Assembly: GCF_016125515.1 (NCBI RefSeq)
Contig: NZ_WGLO01000010.1
Location: 154,443-218,442 of the forward strand
Length of the DNA stretch: 64,000 nt
Direction of reading: 5' to 3'
Source of the DNA: Hyphomonas sp.
Lineage (GTDB): Bacteria > Pseudomonadota > Alphaproteobacteria > Caulobacterales > Hyphomonadaceae
The notes beneath the pieces were generated by a model, which saw only the letters and a program-made list of their open reading frames with translations, did no database searches and was not told the origin of the DNA. A program made the translations under genes and the position numbers. Positions 1 through 8,299 of the stretch are shown one piece after another; position 1 is the stretch's first letter; each line of letters opens with the position of its first letter.

Positions 1-317
1 GAATCGGGTTTGATGGCCTCCTGATGACGGACGATCTGGGGATGAAGGCGTTGGGCGGCACCTTGACCGAGCGGGCGGACGCCTCGATCGCGGCGGGCTG
101 CGATGTCCTGCTGCACTGTTCGGGCTTCCTGAAAGACCCTGCCGAAATCCTCGCCGAGATGACCGAAGTGGCCAAGGCTGCGCCCGTCCTCAAAGGCAAG
201 GCCGAAGCGCGCGCCGCCGCAGCGGACGCCATCGGCCGCCGCAGCGAACCGTTTGAAGCCGCCAAGGGCTGGCGCCGGTTCCACGACCTCTTCCCGCAGC
301 TGGAGGCGATGGCATGA
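1..317 (+). CDS. nagZ: Beta-N-acetylhexosaminidase NagZ, C-terminal part (gene starts left of the window)
   Basis: The reading frame is open from base 3 and gives about 104 residues up to the stop. It begins IGFDGLLMTDDLGMKAL, which matches the GF(D/E)G...SDDLxMxAL segment of glycoside hydrolase family 3 NagZ, followed by the helix with CDVLLHC typical of the domain end. NagZ removes N-acetylglucosamine from cytoplasmic muropeptides in peptidoglycan recycling. The stop overlaps the ATG of scpA by four bases, so the two are probably translationally coupled, and nagZ-scpA-scpB is a common alphaproteobacterial order. Catalytic residues further upstream cannot be seen. Confidence 0.9.
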   Translation, partial: IGFDGLLMTDDLGMKALGGTLTERADASIAAGCDVLLHCSGFLKDPAEILAEMTEVAKAAPVLKGKAEARAAAADAIGRRSEPFEAAKGWRRFHDLFPQLEAMA

Positions 318-1144
318 GCAATGACGCGATCTCCATCGATGCCCTGTCGGCCGACGTGGCCGATGCCGATGGCGTGAATGTCTTTTCGGTCGACGTGCCT
401 GGCTATGAAGGCCCGCTCCATCTTCTGCTCGAACTGGCCCGGCGCCAGAAGGTGAACTTGCTGCAGATCTCGATGCTTCAGCTGGCCGAGCAATACCTGC
501 ACTTCATCGAGGATGCGCGCGCCAAGCGTATTGATCTGGCGGCGGACTATCTGCTGATGGCATCCTGGCTCGCCTTCATGAAGTCGCGCCTGCTGCTGCC
601 GAAGCCGGAAGCGCTCGATGATGACGCGCCAAGCGGCGAAGAAATGGCCGCGCGCCTGTCCTTCCGCCTGAAGCGGCTCGAGGCGATGCGCCAGGCTGTG
701 CGTGAACTGGAAGCCGGCCCGGTGCTCGGCAATGTCGTCTTCCTTCGCGGTGCGCCAGTGCAGCCGAAGGTCGTCAAGCTGACCGAATACACGGCCTCGC
801 TCTACGATCTCACCTCCGCGTTCGGAACCATCCGTGACCGGAAAGAAAAGGAAGCGCCCCACCGGATCGTGCAACAGCCGGTCATGCCGCTCGAAATGGC
901 CCGAAACTCACTGCGCGGCCTTCGCAAACAGCTCGAGCAATGGTCGAGCCTCGACGATATCCGCACCGCCATGTCGGAAAACACGCCGGACGTGCCCGGC
1001 CGTTCCGTGACCGCCAGCGTGTTCTCTGCGGCGCTCGAATTGACCCGCGACGGCGAGGTCGATATGCGCCAGGACGCGCATTTCGCCCCGATCTACCTTC
1101 GCAATGCCGCTCGCGCCGGGGAGGCCCTCGATGCAACCGCTTGA
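314..1144 (+). CDS. scpA: Segregation and condensation protein A (ScpA)
   Basis: 276 residues, normal for ScpA. The kleisin N-terminal signature YEGPLHLLLELARRQKVNL (about residues 30-50) is present, as is the ADYLLMASWLAFMKSRLLLP helix that contacts the SMC neck. The C-terminal winged-helix part follows a variable middle. ScpA bridges the Smc heads and binds ScpB in the condensin complex used in chromosome segregation. The ATG overlaps the nagZ stop (ATGA) and the 3' end overlaps scpB by 14 bases, indicating a coupled three-gene unit. Confidence 0.95.
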   Translation: MSNDAISIDALSADVADADGVNVFSVDVPGYEGPLHLLLELARRQKVNLLQISMLQLAEQYLHFIEDARAKRIDLAADYLLMASWLAFMKSRLLLPKPEALDDDAPSGEEMAARLSFRLKRLEAMRQAVRELEAGPVLGNVVFLRGAPVQPKVVKLTEYTASLYDLTSAFGTIRDRKEKEAPHRIVQQPVMPLEMARNSLRGLRKQLEQWSSLDDIRTAMSENTPDVPGRSVTASVFSAALELTRDGEVDMRQDAHFAPIYLRNAARAGEALDATA

Positions 1145-2132
1145 GAAATTCCAGATGACCCACGACACGCCGGAAACGCACCGGGACGCCCTGAGCCAGC
1201 TATCGGACGCGCAAGCCCGCGCCGAGATGGATCTGCTCGGTGGTCGCGATGCGGCCCTGGCCGAAGGCGTGCGCCGTGCGGAAGCCGTTCTGTTCGCGGC
1301 CGGCGAACCGCTGTCTGCGGAGCAGGTGTCCGAGATCCTGCCGCAGGGAATCGAGGCCGGCGAAGTGCTGATGGCCCTGCGCGCGCTTTATGCCAAGCGC
1401 GGTGTGAACCTTGTTGAAGTCGCCGGCAAATGGCGGTTCCAGACGGCGCAGGATTTGTCCTACCTGTTTGTCGAAGAGCGTCAGGTGCAGAAGAAGCTCG
1501 GCCAGGCCGCGCTCGAAACGTTGGCGATCATCGCCTATGGCCAGCCGGTCACGCGCGCCGAAATCGAAGCCGTGCGAGGGGTGGCAGTCGCGAAGTCGGT
1601 CATCGACACGTTGCTGGAAACAGGCTGGGTACGTGTGCGCGGCCGCCGCAAGACGCCCGGACTGCCGATCACCTATGGCACCACCGACAAGTTCCTCGAA
1701 CATTTCGGCCTCGAAAGCCTCGACACACTGCCGGGCAAGGCCGACCTTGAGGCCGAAGGTCTGCTCACGGACGTTATCCCGTCGGGCTTCCAGATGCCGG
1801 ACGAAGAGGCGCTGTCGGAAGACGACACGTTGATCGACGATCTCGGCAGCCTCGAGGATGTCGAAGCCTTCGTGACCGACTTCATGGAAGAGGAAGTTGT
1901 CGCCGCGCCGGCCGAAGCCGAGCCGGCGAACATGGCCGAAGCAGAGGTGGACGACGACGACGACGATGACGACGGCGCCGTCAGCGTCTTCGCCTATACG
2001 CGCCCGGCGCCGAAGCCCATGGAAGCCCCCGACGCCTTCGACCGCGACGCCGTGCAGGCCGCCGTCCGCAAGCTGCGCAACGAAACCCGTATGCCGCAAC
2101 AACCCATGCATACTTGGCGGGACGACGAGTAG
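1131..2132 (+). CDS. scpB: Segregation and condensation protein B (ScpB)
   Basis: About 333 residues from the ATG at 1131, chosen because GGGGAGG lies just upstream; an ATG at 1155 is also possible. ScpB signatures are clear: AEAVLFAAGEPLS, the winged-helix segment QAALETLAIIAYGQPVTRAE, and VRGRRKTPGLPITYGTT. It dimerises and binds ScpA in the Smc condensin complex. The tail beyond about residue 230 is long and acidic, with a run of eight aspartates near 1950-1975, which is longer than in most bacterial ScpB. The tatABC genes that often follow scpB in this class are not here. Confidence 0.93.
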   Translation: MQPLEKFQMTHDTPETHRDALSQLSDAQARAEMDLLGGRDAALAEGVRRAEAVLFAAGEPLSAEQVSEILPQGIEAGEVLMALRALYAKRGVNLVEVAGKWRFQTAQDLSYLFVEERQVQKKLGQAALETLAIIAYGQPVTRAEIEAVRGVAVAKSVIDTLLETGWVRVRGRRKTPGLPITYGTTDKFLEHFGLESLDTLPGKADLEAEGLLTDVIPSGFQMPDEEALSEDDTLIDDLGSLEDVEAFVTDFMEEEVVAAPAEAEPANMAEAEVDDDDDDDDGAVSVFAYTRPAPKPMEAPDAFDRDAVQAAVRKLRNETRMPQQPMHTWRDDE

Positions 2133-2156
2133 GGCCGAGGCAAACAGGAAAGCCCG

Positions 2157-2765
2157 CTACACCCCTAGCGGCGGGAACCGGAATCGCCGTGGCTGCTCAT
2201 AGTCCGCGTACAGCTCATCTTCGCGTGTGCCGCCGCCGATGTTGTGGATGTACATCGCTGCGCCGGTCAGCGGGTCGTAGCCTGAGAAGATGGTGATATG
2301 CGGCAGACGCCCACCGAGGCGCATGGTCACGAGGTCGCCTACCTGCCAGTCGTCGCGCGTGCCGGGCGCATCGCGTTCATAGCCCTGACGTTCGAAATAG
2401 CGTTCGAGGTTCGGCACGCGGCGATGGTCGATGTTCTTGTCGGCGCGCGTCAGGCCCCATGTCTTCGGATAGGCGCTGAAATTGGCGGCCATGTCGTCGT
2501 GCACCAGAACCTGCAGGTCCACGTCGAAGGCATCGCGGTAGGCGCGGATCACCACGTCCGTGCACACGCCCACCTCGCGCGGCACGTCGCCGCCCGGATA
2601 GTCGAGCCGCACATAAGCAGGATCATAGCTGACCGTGACGCCGATCTGCCTGCGCGCGGCCTTGATCAGCTTGCGTGGCCAAGCGTTCTCCGCCTCGACC
2701 AGGGGCAAGGGCGGCAGCAGAGGCCAGGCGAGCGCGGAAGCGAATAAGGCACGGCGTGTCCACAT
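2157..2765 (-). CDS. DUF1287 family secreted protein
   Basis: 202 residues with an N-terminal signal sequence (MWTRRALFASALAWPLLPPL, hydrophobic core after two arginines). The body matches the DUF1287 (YijF-like) family: AARRQIGVTVSYDPAYVRLDYPGGDVP, then GVCTDVVIRAYRD, then LPHITIFSG. The conserved Cys of GVCTD and His of PHI resemble the Cys-His pair of NlpC/P60-type folds, so a periplasmic cell-wall amidase-like role is possible but is only inference. It lies 24 bases from the convergent scpB stop and is transcribed alone. Confidence 0.75.
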   Translation of the reverse strand: MWTRRALFASALAWPLLPPLPLVEAENAWPRKLIKAARRQIGVTVSYDPAYVRLDYPGGDVPREVGVCTDVVIRAYRDAFDVDLQVLVHDDMAANFSAYPKTWGLTRADKNIDHRRVPNLERYFERQGYERDAPGTRDDWQVGDLVTMRLGGRLPHITIFSGYDPLTGAAMYIHNIGGGTREDELYADYEQPRRFRFPPLGV

Positions 2766-2808
2766 GCGCCGATCAAAGCGCGCGCTTGCGGCAGGATTTT
2801 GTCCGAAA

Positions 2809-3480
2809 TCAGAACCCTCTGAACTCGGCGATCTCGTCGATCGATGCGCGCTCGGCGTAGAGACGGTTGGCTTTTTCGTTCGGGTCGGGCTTGCCGACGG
2901 CCATGCCGCACCAGACCATCTCGGTCGGGCCGAGGCCGAAATGGGCTTTCAGGGTCGGGCGCAGGATGCCCCAGCATTCCTGCATGCAGGTGCCCCATCC
3001 GCGCTCTTCGGCGAGCAGGGCCAGCGTCTGCAGGTACATGCCGGTATGGCCCCACTGGCCGTGGCCCATGCGTTCGTCGATGACGATGAAGACGGCGAGC
3101 GGTGCGCTGAAGAATTGGAAATTGTTCGAGAACCAGCGCAGGCGCGCGGCGCGGTCTTCCCGCGGAATTTCGAGGGCTTCGTACAGCATTTCGCCAACGC
3201 GGCGGCGGCGGGCTTCGTGCGGCTCCCAGAGGTCCTTTGGATAGATGGGGCGATCCGTCGGCTCGCCGGCGGGGTTGGTCGCCAGTTTGGCGGCCGCAAT
3301 CTCGATCACCTGGTCCTTTTCGGCGCCGGTCACGACGATCACGCGCCAGGGCTGCGTGTTGCCGCCCGAGGGCGCCCGCTGCGCGGCGGTGAGCCAGGCC
3401 TTCACCTCGTCCAGCGCCAGCGGATCAGGCAGGAAGCCCCGGGTGGAAATGCGCTGCGCGACTGCCTTTGAAACGTCCAT
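2809..3480 (-). CDS. Nitroreductase family FMN-dependent oxidoreductase
   Basis: 223 residues from the ATG at 3480, which has GGGAGG nine bases upstream; an in-frame ATG 18 bases further upstream lacks a ribosome-binding site. The family hallmark RISTRGFLPDPL at the N-terminus and APSGGNTQPWRVIVV (FMN-phosphate binding loop) are present, followed by GWGTCMQECW and the C-terminal GMAVGKPDPNEKANRLYAERA. Nitroreductases reduce nitroaromatics, quinones or enones with NAD(P)H on a bound FMN; the substrate here cannot be told from sequence. Single transcription unit. Confidence 0.88.
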   Translation of the reverse strand: MDVSKAVAQRISTRGFLPDPLALDEVKAWLTAAQRAPSGGNTQPWRVIVVTGAEKDQVIEIAAAKLATNPAGEPTDRPIYPKDLWEPHEARRRRVGEMLYEALEIPREDRAARLRWFSNNFQFFSAPLAVFIVIDERMGHGQWGHTGMYLQTLALLAEERGWGTCMQECWGILRPTLKAHFGLGPTEMVWCGMAVGKPDPNEKANRLYAERASIDEIAEFRGF

Positions 3481-3541
3481 GAAAAAACCTCCCGTCATTC
3501 CTGACAGGAGGTCTAATCAGGTTACGCCGGAGCGCCAGACC

Positions 3542-4876
3542 TTACTTCGGGTGAAGCAGGACCGGCATCCACGTATAGCCGCGCACGAAAGCGCCCGAGG
3601 TGAATGACGGCTCAGCCAGCACTTCGATATGGTCGAAACGGGCCATCAGTTCTTCCCAAAGGATCTTCAGCTGCAGTTCGGCGAGGCGGTTGCCCACGCA
3701 GCGGTGGATGCCGAAGCCGAAGGAGAGGTGGGCCCGGGCGTTCTTGCGCTCGATGTCGTAGAGTTCCGGGTCTTCCTTCCAGAAGTTGGTGTCGCGGTTG
3801 CCCGAGACGTACCACATGGCAACCTGCTCGCCCTTCTTGATCGTCTTGCCGCGGATCTCCACATCTTCCAGCGCGGTGCGGCGCATGAAGGACAGCGGCG
3901 TCTGCCAGCGGATCGTTTCCGACACCATGTTCGGGATCAGCTCCGGATCGGCTTTCAGCTTGGCATACTGTTCCGGATACTTGTTGAGCGCATAGACCGA
4001 GGCCGACATCGTATTGCGGCTCGTGTCATTGCCGCCCACGATCAGCAGGATGACGTTGCCGAGCAGTTCCATCGGCGTCATGTTCTTGGTCTTGTCGCCG
4101 TGGGCGAGCAGGCTGATCAGGTCGCCTTTTTCCGCTTCCGCGCCGCGCTCCTGGAAAATGCCCATGAAGGTGGTCAGGCACTGCATCATTTCCTGCTTCC
4201 ACTGCTCCTCGCCGCCGGGGCAGATATCAGGGTTGTGCATGTTCGTGGCGATGTCCGACCAGCGGGTCAGCTCGCGGCGGCGTTCTTGCGGGTAGCCGAA
4301 CAGGGTGGCCAGCATCATGCCGGTCAGTTCGATCGACACGCGGTCCACCCAGTCGAACGGTTCGCCGACCGGAAGGCTGTCGAGCACGGCCTGTGTGCGC
4401 GAACGGATCAGCGGCTCGTATTCCTTCAGCATGTTCGGCGCGACGGCCGGCTGGACGGTCTTGCGCTGTTCGGAGTGGCGTGGCTCGTCCATGGCGATGA
4501 ACATCGGCATCTCGAAGTCTTCAAGCGGCGGCCCGAGGGTGATGCCGCCATACTCCCAGGAGGAGGAGAAGCGCTTGTGGTCAGTGTCGACCGCCATGAT
4601 GTCTTCGTAGAGGGTGACCGACCAATAGGGGCCGACGAAGCTGTCCGGGGTGTAGTGGACCGGGTCTTCCTTGCGCAGGCGCTCCAGGCGGTCCCAGAAC
4701 TTGCCCTGACGCCAGACTTCGGGGTCAACCACGTCGAGGGTCGCCAGATCCAGCTCGGAAGCCGGTTTCACCTGGCCATAGGTTTCCGTGTAGCCCGGGT
4801 GCATCGGCTCGCGCGGCGTGACCTTCGGGCGTTCCATTGCGGGATGGTTCTCGAACGAGAAGGTGTCGGCAGCCAT
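3542..4876 (-). CDS. Cytochrome P450, CYP153-type alkane/fatty-acid omega-hydroxylase
   Basis: 444 residues. The I-helix oxygen-activation motif is LIVGGNDTSRNTMS, the ExxR motif is SETIRWQ, and the haem loop is FGFGIHRCVGNRLAE with the cysteine ligand. The strings IRWQTPLSFMRRTAL and MWYVSGNRDTNFW are characteristic of CYP153, the soluble bacterial P450s that hydroxylate the terminal carbon of medium-chain alkanes and fatty acids. Such enzymes need a ferredoxin and a ferredoxin reductase, and none is adjacent, so the partners must lie elsewhere. A strong ribosome-binding site (CCGGAGGA) precedes the start. Regiospecificity is inferred from the family. Confidence 0.88.
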   Translation of the reverse strand: MAADTFSFENHPAMERPKVTPREPMHPGYTETYGQVKPASELDLATLDVVDPEVWRQGKFWDRLERLRKEDPVHYTPDSFVGPYWSVTLYEDIMAVDTDHKRFSSSWEYGGITLGPPLEDFEMPMFIAMDEPRHSEQRKTVQPAVAPNMLKEYEPLIRSRTQAVLDSLPVGEPFDWVDRVSIELTGMMLATLFGYPQERRRELTRWSDIATNMHNPDICPGGEEQWKQEMMQCLTTFMGIFQERGAEAEKGDLISLLAHGDKTKNMTPMELLGNVILLIVGGNDTSRNTMSASVYALNKYPEQYAKLKADPELIPNMVSETIRWQTPLSFMRRTALEDVEIRGKTIKKGEQVAMWYVSGNRDTNFWKEDPELYDIERKNARAHLSFGFGIHRCVGNRLAELQLKILWEELMARFDHIEVLAEPSFTSGAFVRGYTWMPVLLHPK

Positions 4877-4950
4877 TATTTTTCCTCCGGAGTCGGGCCC
4901 ATCTGCGGGGCGAATGAACGTTCGGCAAATTATTTAGCACACCTGATTTC

Positions 4951-4980
4951 AAAAAACCATGACGCCTGCGTCATTTTTTG
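4951..4980 (-). terminator. Rho-independent terminator behind the DUF2244 gene
   Basis: On the minus strand an ATGACG...CGTCAT stem with a CAGG loop is followed by GG and a run of six T. The plus strand also has a T run after the stem, so it could act in both directions. It separates the DUF2244 gene from the CYP153 gene, which are transcribed in the same direction. Confidence 0.7.
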
Positions 4981-4994
4981 ATGACGGGCTGTAT

Positions 4995-5510
4995 TCAGGC
5001 CGGAAGGCGCTCGGCACGGGCAGCGGCAAGGGCCTTGCGCAGGGCGCCGGCGAAGGACTGGCGCTCCTCCGGGGTCAGGAACCGGCCGATCACGAAGGCC
5101 GTGCGGCCGTGTTCGATTCGCAGCCAGCTGGCATGGGTGACCGGTTCGGCCAGTTCCACCCGGGCGAAAGCAGACGGCACCTCGGCCTCCTTCTCGCGGC
5201 CCTTGGGGTCGATGTGGTGCATCCGGATGCTGCGCGCGGTCACCACGACCCGCGTCTGCTCCCGCAGCTTGCGGAACGACAGGCGGAAGGCGAGCCACAC
5301 GGCGAACATGTCGAGCCCGAAGAAGCCGAGGATCGGCACCGCCCCCATCGAGTAGAACAACAGCCCCGTCAGGAAGAAGACCACCGCAATCACCGCCATG
5401 GCGATCGCGAAGCCGCGTTCGCTGAGCGACCGGTTGGGTGTCAGCGTCGCATCGAGGTAGATGGTTTCGCCGTGGTCCAAGGCCGTCCTCTCGTTTGCTT
5501 GCCGGGTCAC
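4995..5510 (-). CDS. DUF2244 domain membrane protein
   Basis: 171 residues from a GTG at 5510. A TTG at 5480 has a better ribosome-binding site (GAGAGGA, five-base spacing) and may be the true start. After ATLTPNRSLSERGF come two membrane segments (about residues 34-77), then a cytoplasmic domain with VVVTARSIRMHHIDPKGREK and a conserved WLRIEHG strand, the DUF2244 pattern. Function is unknown. In many alphaproteobacteria it lies beside endonuclease III, as here (divergent, 92 bases apart). Confidence 0.75.
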   Translation of the reverse strand: MTRQANERTALDHGETIYLDATLTPNRSLSERGFAIAMAVIAVVFFLTGLLFYSMGAVPILGFFGLDMFAVWLAFRLSFRKLREQTRVVVTARSIRMHHIDPKGREKEAEVPSAFARVELAEPVTHASWLRIEHGRTAFVIGRFLTPEERQSFAGALRKALAAARAERLPA

Positions 5511-5602
5511 GCACGGGTGACCGTTCTCGCCGGTGCGGGCGGAAGGCGGTGCGCATTCGGAGAAATACGTAGCATGCCCTTGCGTCCGGAAAAGGGCGCT
5601 CT

Positions 5603-6337
5603 ATGCCTCAGTCCATGCCCCAAGCCGCCAAGCCCCGCAAAACTGCCGCGCCGCGCTCGAAAATGACGCGAGCTCAGGCGGCCGAACTGTTCGCCGCGCT
5701 CGCCGCCGACCGGCCGGACCCGCGCACCGAACTCGATTTCGTCAATCCCTTCACGCTGGTCGTCGCGGTGGCACTTTCCGCGCAGGCGACGGACGTGGGG
5801 GTGAACAAGGCGACGAAGAAGCTGTTCGCCGTGGCCGATACGCCGGAGAAGATACTCGCGCTCGGGGAGGACGGTGTCGCCCGGCATATCAAGACCATCG
5901 GTCTCTGGCGCAACAAGGCGAAGAACGTCATCGCGCTCAGCCGGAAAATCCTCGACGATTTTGGCGGCGAGGTGCCGCGCACCCGCGAGGAACTCACCAC
6001 GCTACCGGGCGTCGGCCGCAAGACCGCCAACGTCGTTATGAACGAGGCCTTCGGCGAGCCGACGATTGCCGTGGATACCCATATCTTCCGCGTCTCGAAC
6101 CGCACCGGCCTTGCCCCCGGCAAAACGCCCGACCAGGTGGAAGCCATCCTCGAGCGCGTCACGCCGCCAGAATTCAAGAAGGGCGCGCACCACTGGCTGA
6201 TCCTGCACGGGCGCTATGTCTGCAAAGCGCGGACGCCGGAATGCTGGCAGTGCGCGATCCGTCATCTGTGTGCATACAAACCGAAGACGCCGGACCCGGG
6301 CAAGGTGGCCGGACTCGGGCCTCGGGTGGGGCGCTAA
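5603..6337 (+). CDS. nth: Endonuclease III, DNA glycosylase/AP lyase
   Basis: 244 residues. The helix-hairpin-helix LPGVGRKTANVVMNEAF carries the catalytic Lys, and the catalytic Asp lies in IAVDTHIFRVSNR. The C-terminal CKARTPECWQCAIRHLC gives the Cys-x6-Cys-x2-Cys-x5-Cys ligands of the 4Fe-4S cluster. The enzyme removes oxidised pyrimidines in base-excision repair. An N-terminal extension of about 30 basic residues precedes the usual family start. The stop shares four bases (CTAA) with the convergent ATP-grasp gene. Confidence 0.95.
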   Translation: MPQSMPQAAKPRKTAAPRSKMTRAQAAELFAALAADRPDPRTELDFVNPFTLVVAVALSAQATDVGVNKATKKLFAVADTPEKILALGEDGVARHIKTIGLWRNKAKNVIALSRKILDDFGGEVPRTREELTTLPGVGRKTANVVMNEAFGEPTIAVDTHIFRVSNRTGLAPGKTPDQVEAILERVTPPEFKKGAHHWLILHGRYVCKARTPECWQCAIRHLCAYKPKTPDPGKVAGLGPRVGR

Positions 6338-7209
6338 AACCCAATCCGCCGCGCAACACCCGCCGCCATCCGCTCGCCCAGTTCCGGGCCTTCGATCGGA
6401 TAGAGGTACGGCTCCAGCACTTCCAGTTCCATCAACAACAGGCCTCCATCCGGTCCGCGCAGCATGTCGACGCGGCCGTAAAGCGGCGGCGCGTCCAGTG
6501 CGGCGATGATCGCGCGGGCAGCGGCCAGATCGTCCGTGGACGGCGTGATCTTTTCCTCGCGTCCGCCATAAGTGGACTGGATGCGGTAATCGCCGGGCTG
6601 GGCGCGCTTCACAAGCGCATGGCTGAATTCGCCGTCGATGAAGATGAAGGAGAGTTCGCCCTCGGTCTGGATCATCGGCAGGAAAGGCTGCACCATCATC
6701 GGGTGCGGCATCTCCGGGATCGGCTCGCCGCGCGTGAGGCGGTGCTGGCCCTTGGCGCCGGCCCCGATCTGGCGTTTGAACACGAGGTCATCGGCGCCCA
6801 GCGTGTCGAATGCGGCCCGGGCCGAGGCTTCATCCGCGACGTCGAGCCAGACGGTGGGGATCAGCTTTGCCCCCTTGGTTTCCAGCTCGCGCAGGTAGGT
6901 CTTGCGGATGTTCCAGGTGACCAGCGAGATCGGATTGAACAAGAGCGTCACGCTTTCTATCCGGCGCAGCGTTTCGAGGAATTCGTCCAGCCGGTCCCAA
7001 TAGTCCCACGTCGTGCCGATCAACACCGCGCTGTAGCTTGCCCAGTCGGCTTTCGGGTCGTCCCAGGAGATATCCTCGACCGTCATGCCGCGTTCGGCGA
7101 AGGGGCCGCGCAGGGCGTCCATCATGAAGTCGTGCTCGAACGCATCGGTGCGGCGCACGAGGGAGCCGGGGATGGTCACGCGGCTGGCAAGATAGGCGAT
7201 TTTCGTCAT
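6334..7209 (-). CDS. ATP-grasp family protein (RimK/DcsG-like)
   Basis: 291 residues. The N-terminal part (IAYLASRVTIPG, IGTTWDYWDRLDEF, LLFNPISLVTWNIRKTYLREL) matches the pre-ATP-grasp domain of small glutathione-synthetase-like ligases. The ATP-grasp core follows: DLVFKRQIGAGAKGQHRL (nucleotide lysine and glycine-rich loop), SFIFIDGEFSHALVKR and, at the metal site, YGRVDMLRGPDGGLLLMELEVLEP. These enzymes join a carboxylate to an amine through an acyl phosphate. The substrates are not evident, and it stands alone. Confidence 0.78.
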   Translation of the reverse strand: MTKIAYLASRVTIPGSLVRRTDAFEHDFMMDALRGPFAERGMTVEDISWDDPKADWASYSAVLIGTTWDYWDRLDEFLETLRRIESVTLLFNPISLVTWNIRKTYLRELETKGAKLIPTVWLDVADEASARAAFDTLGADDLVFKRQIGAGAKGQHRLTRGEPIPEMPHPMMVQPFLPMIQTEGELSFIFIDGEFSHALVKRAQPGDYRIQSTYGGREEKITPSTDDLAAARAIIAALDAPPLYGRVDMLRGPDGGLLLMELEVLEPYLYPIEGPELGERMAAGVARRIGF

Positions 7210-7300
7210 CCGGCGCGCTCTAATGAGGTCCGGGTCTTGTGTCTACAGCCCTGCTCTGGCAAGGCGCGGGGCTTCTGCAACGGCAAGGGAACGAGCAGGC

Positions 7301-8299
7301 ATGAGCAGCGCAAAATATGATGTGGTCGGTCTCGGCAACGCCATCGTGGACATCCTGGCCATCGCCGACGACGCCTTCCTCGCCGATCTGGGCATCGAGA
7401 AAGACGCGATGCAGCTGATCGAGGAGCCGCGCGCCCAGCAGCTGACCGAACTAGCCCGTAACCCCGTCATCACCTCCGGCGGCTCCGGCGCCAACACGAT
7501 TGCCGGCCTCGCCAGCTTCGGTGGCTCGGCCGGCTATATCGGCAAGATCGCGGACGATGAACTCGGCCACCAGTTCATGCGCGAGATGATGGCGACCGGC
7601 GTGCCCTTCCATACCCGCCCGCTGACCCATGGACCGGCCACCGCCCGCTCGATCATCTTTGTGACTGAGGATGGCCACCGCAGCATGAACACCTTCCTTG
7701 GCGCCTCGGTGCTTTTCTCGAAAGACGATGTCGATACGACGATGGTCCGTAATGGTCAGATCCTCTATCTGGAGGGCTACCTGTTCGACAAGGAAGAGGC
7801 GAAGACGGCCTTCGTCCATGCTGCCGAGATCGCAAAGGCGGCGGGCCGCAAGGTGGCCGTGACGATGTCGGACAGTTTCTGTGTCGACCGTCATCGGGCG
7901 AGCTTCCGCCAGCTGGTGAGGGGGTTTGCCGACATCGTGTTCGCCAATGAGGCCGAACTGCTGTCGCTGTACGAGACTTCGGATTTCGACGCGGCCCTGT
8001 CCGCCCTGCATGCCGATTGCGCGGTGGCCGCTGTCACACGCAGTGCCAAGGGCTCGGTGGTGATCGGGGAGGGCGAGCCGATTGTGGTGGCCGCCGAGCC
8101 GGTGAAGAAGGTGGTCGATACGACCGGCGCGGGCGATCAGTATGCGGCGGGCTTCCTGTTCGGCCTCGCGCGGGGCCTGCCGCTGGCGACCTGTGCTCGG
8201 CTAGGCCATATCGCGGCCGCAGAAGTCATCTCGCATTTCGGTCCGCGCCCGGAGCAATCCTATAAAGCGCTGGCCGAGGCGGCCGGTATTTACGTCTAA
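7301..8299 (+). CDS. PfkB-family carbohydrate kinase, probable adenosine kinase
   Basis: 332 residues from the ATG at 7301, where the PfkB fold begins (YDVVGLGNAIVDILA). Hallmarks are SGGSGANTIAGLASFGG (substrate-side signature), GYIGKIADDELG, and the C-terminal DTTGAGDQYAAGFLFGLARG with the catalytic Asp and anion hole. The N-terminal motif and length resemble the adenosine-kinase branch common in alphaproteobacteria, which phosphorylates adenosine to AMP, but ribokinase or fructokinase activity is not excluded. Its TAA shares four bases with the next gene's stop. Confidence 0.85.
   Translation: MSSAKYDVVGLGNAIVDILAIADDAFLADLGIEKDAMQLIEEPRAQQLTELARNPVITSGGSGANTIAGLASFGGSAGYIGKIADDELGHQFMREMMATGVPFHTRPLTHGPATARSIIFVTEDGHRSMNTFLGASVLFSKDDVDTTMVRNGQILYLEGYLFDKEEAKTAFVHAAEIAKAAGRKVAVTMSDSFCVDRHRASFRQLVRGFADIVFANEAELLSLYETSDFDAALSALHADCAVAAVTRSAKGSVVIGEGEPIVVAAEPVKKVVDTTGAGDQYAAGFLFGLARGLPLATCARLGHIAAAEVISHFGPRPEQSYKALAEAAGIYV

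Noticed and set aside
3629..4981. 450-codon open frame on the plus strand opposite CYP153
   Set aside because: It mirrors the P450 gene codon for codon, has no recognisable domain and contains the low-complexity His/Arg/Gln pattern of antisense frames in GC-rich DNA.
5533..7320. 595-codon open frame on the plus strand across nth and the ATP-grasp gene
   Set aside because: It runs out of frame through nth and antisense to the next gene; both of those have clear catalytic motifs.
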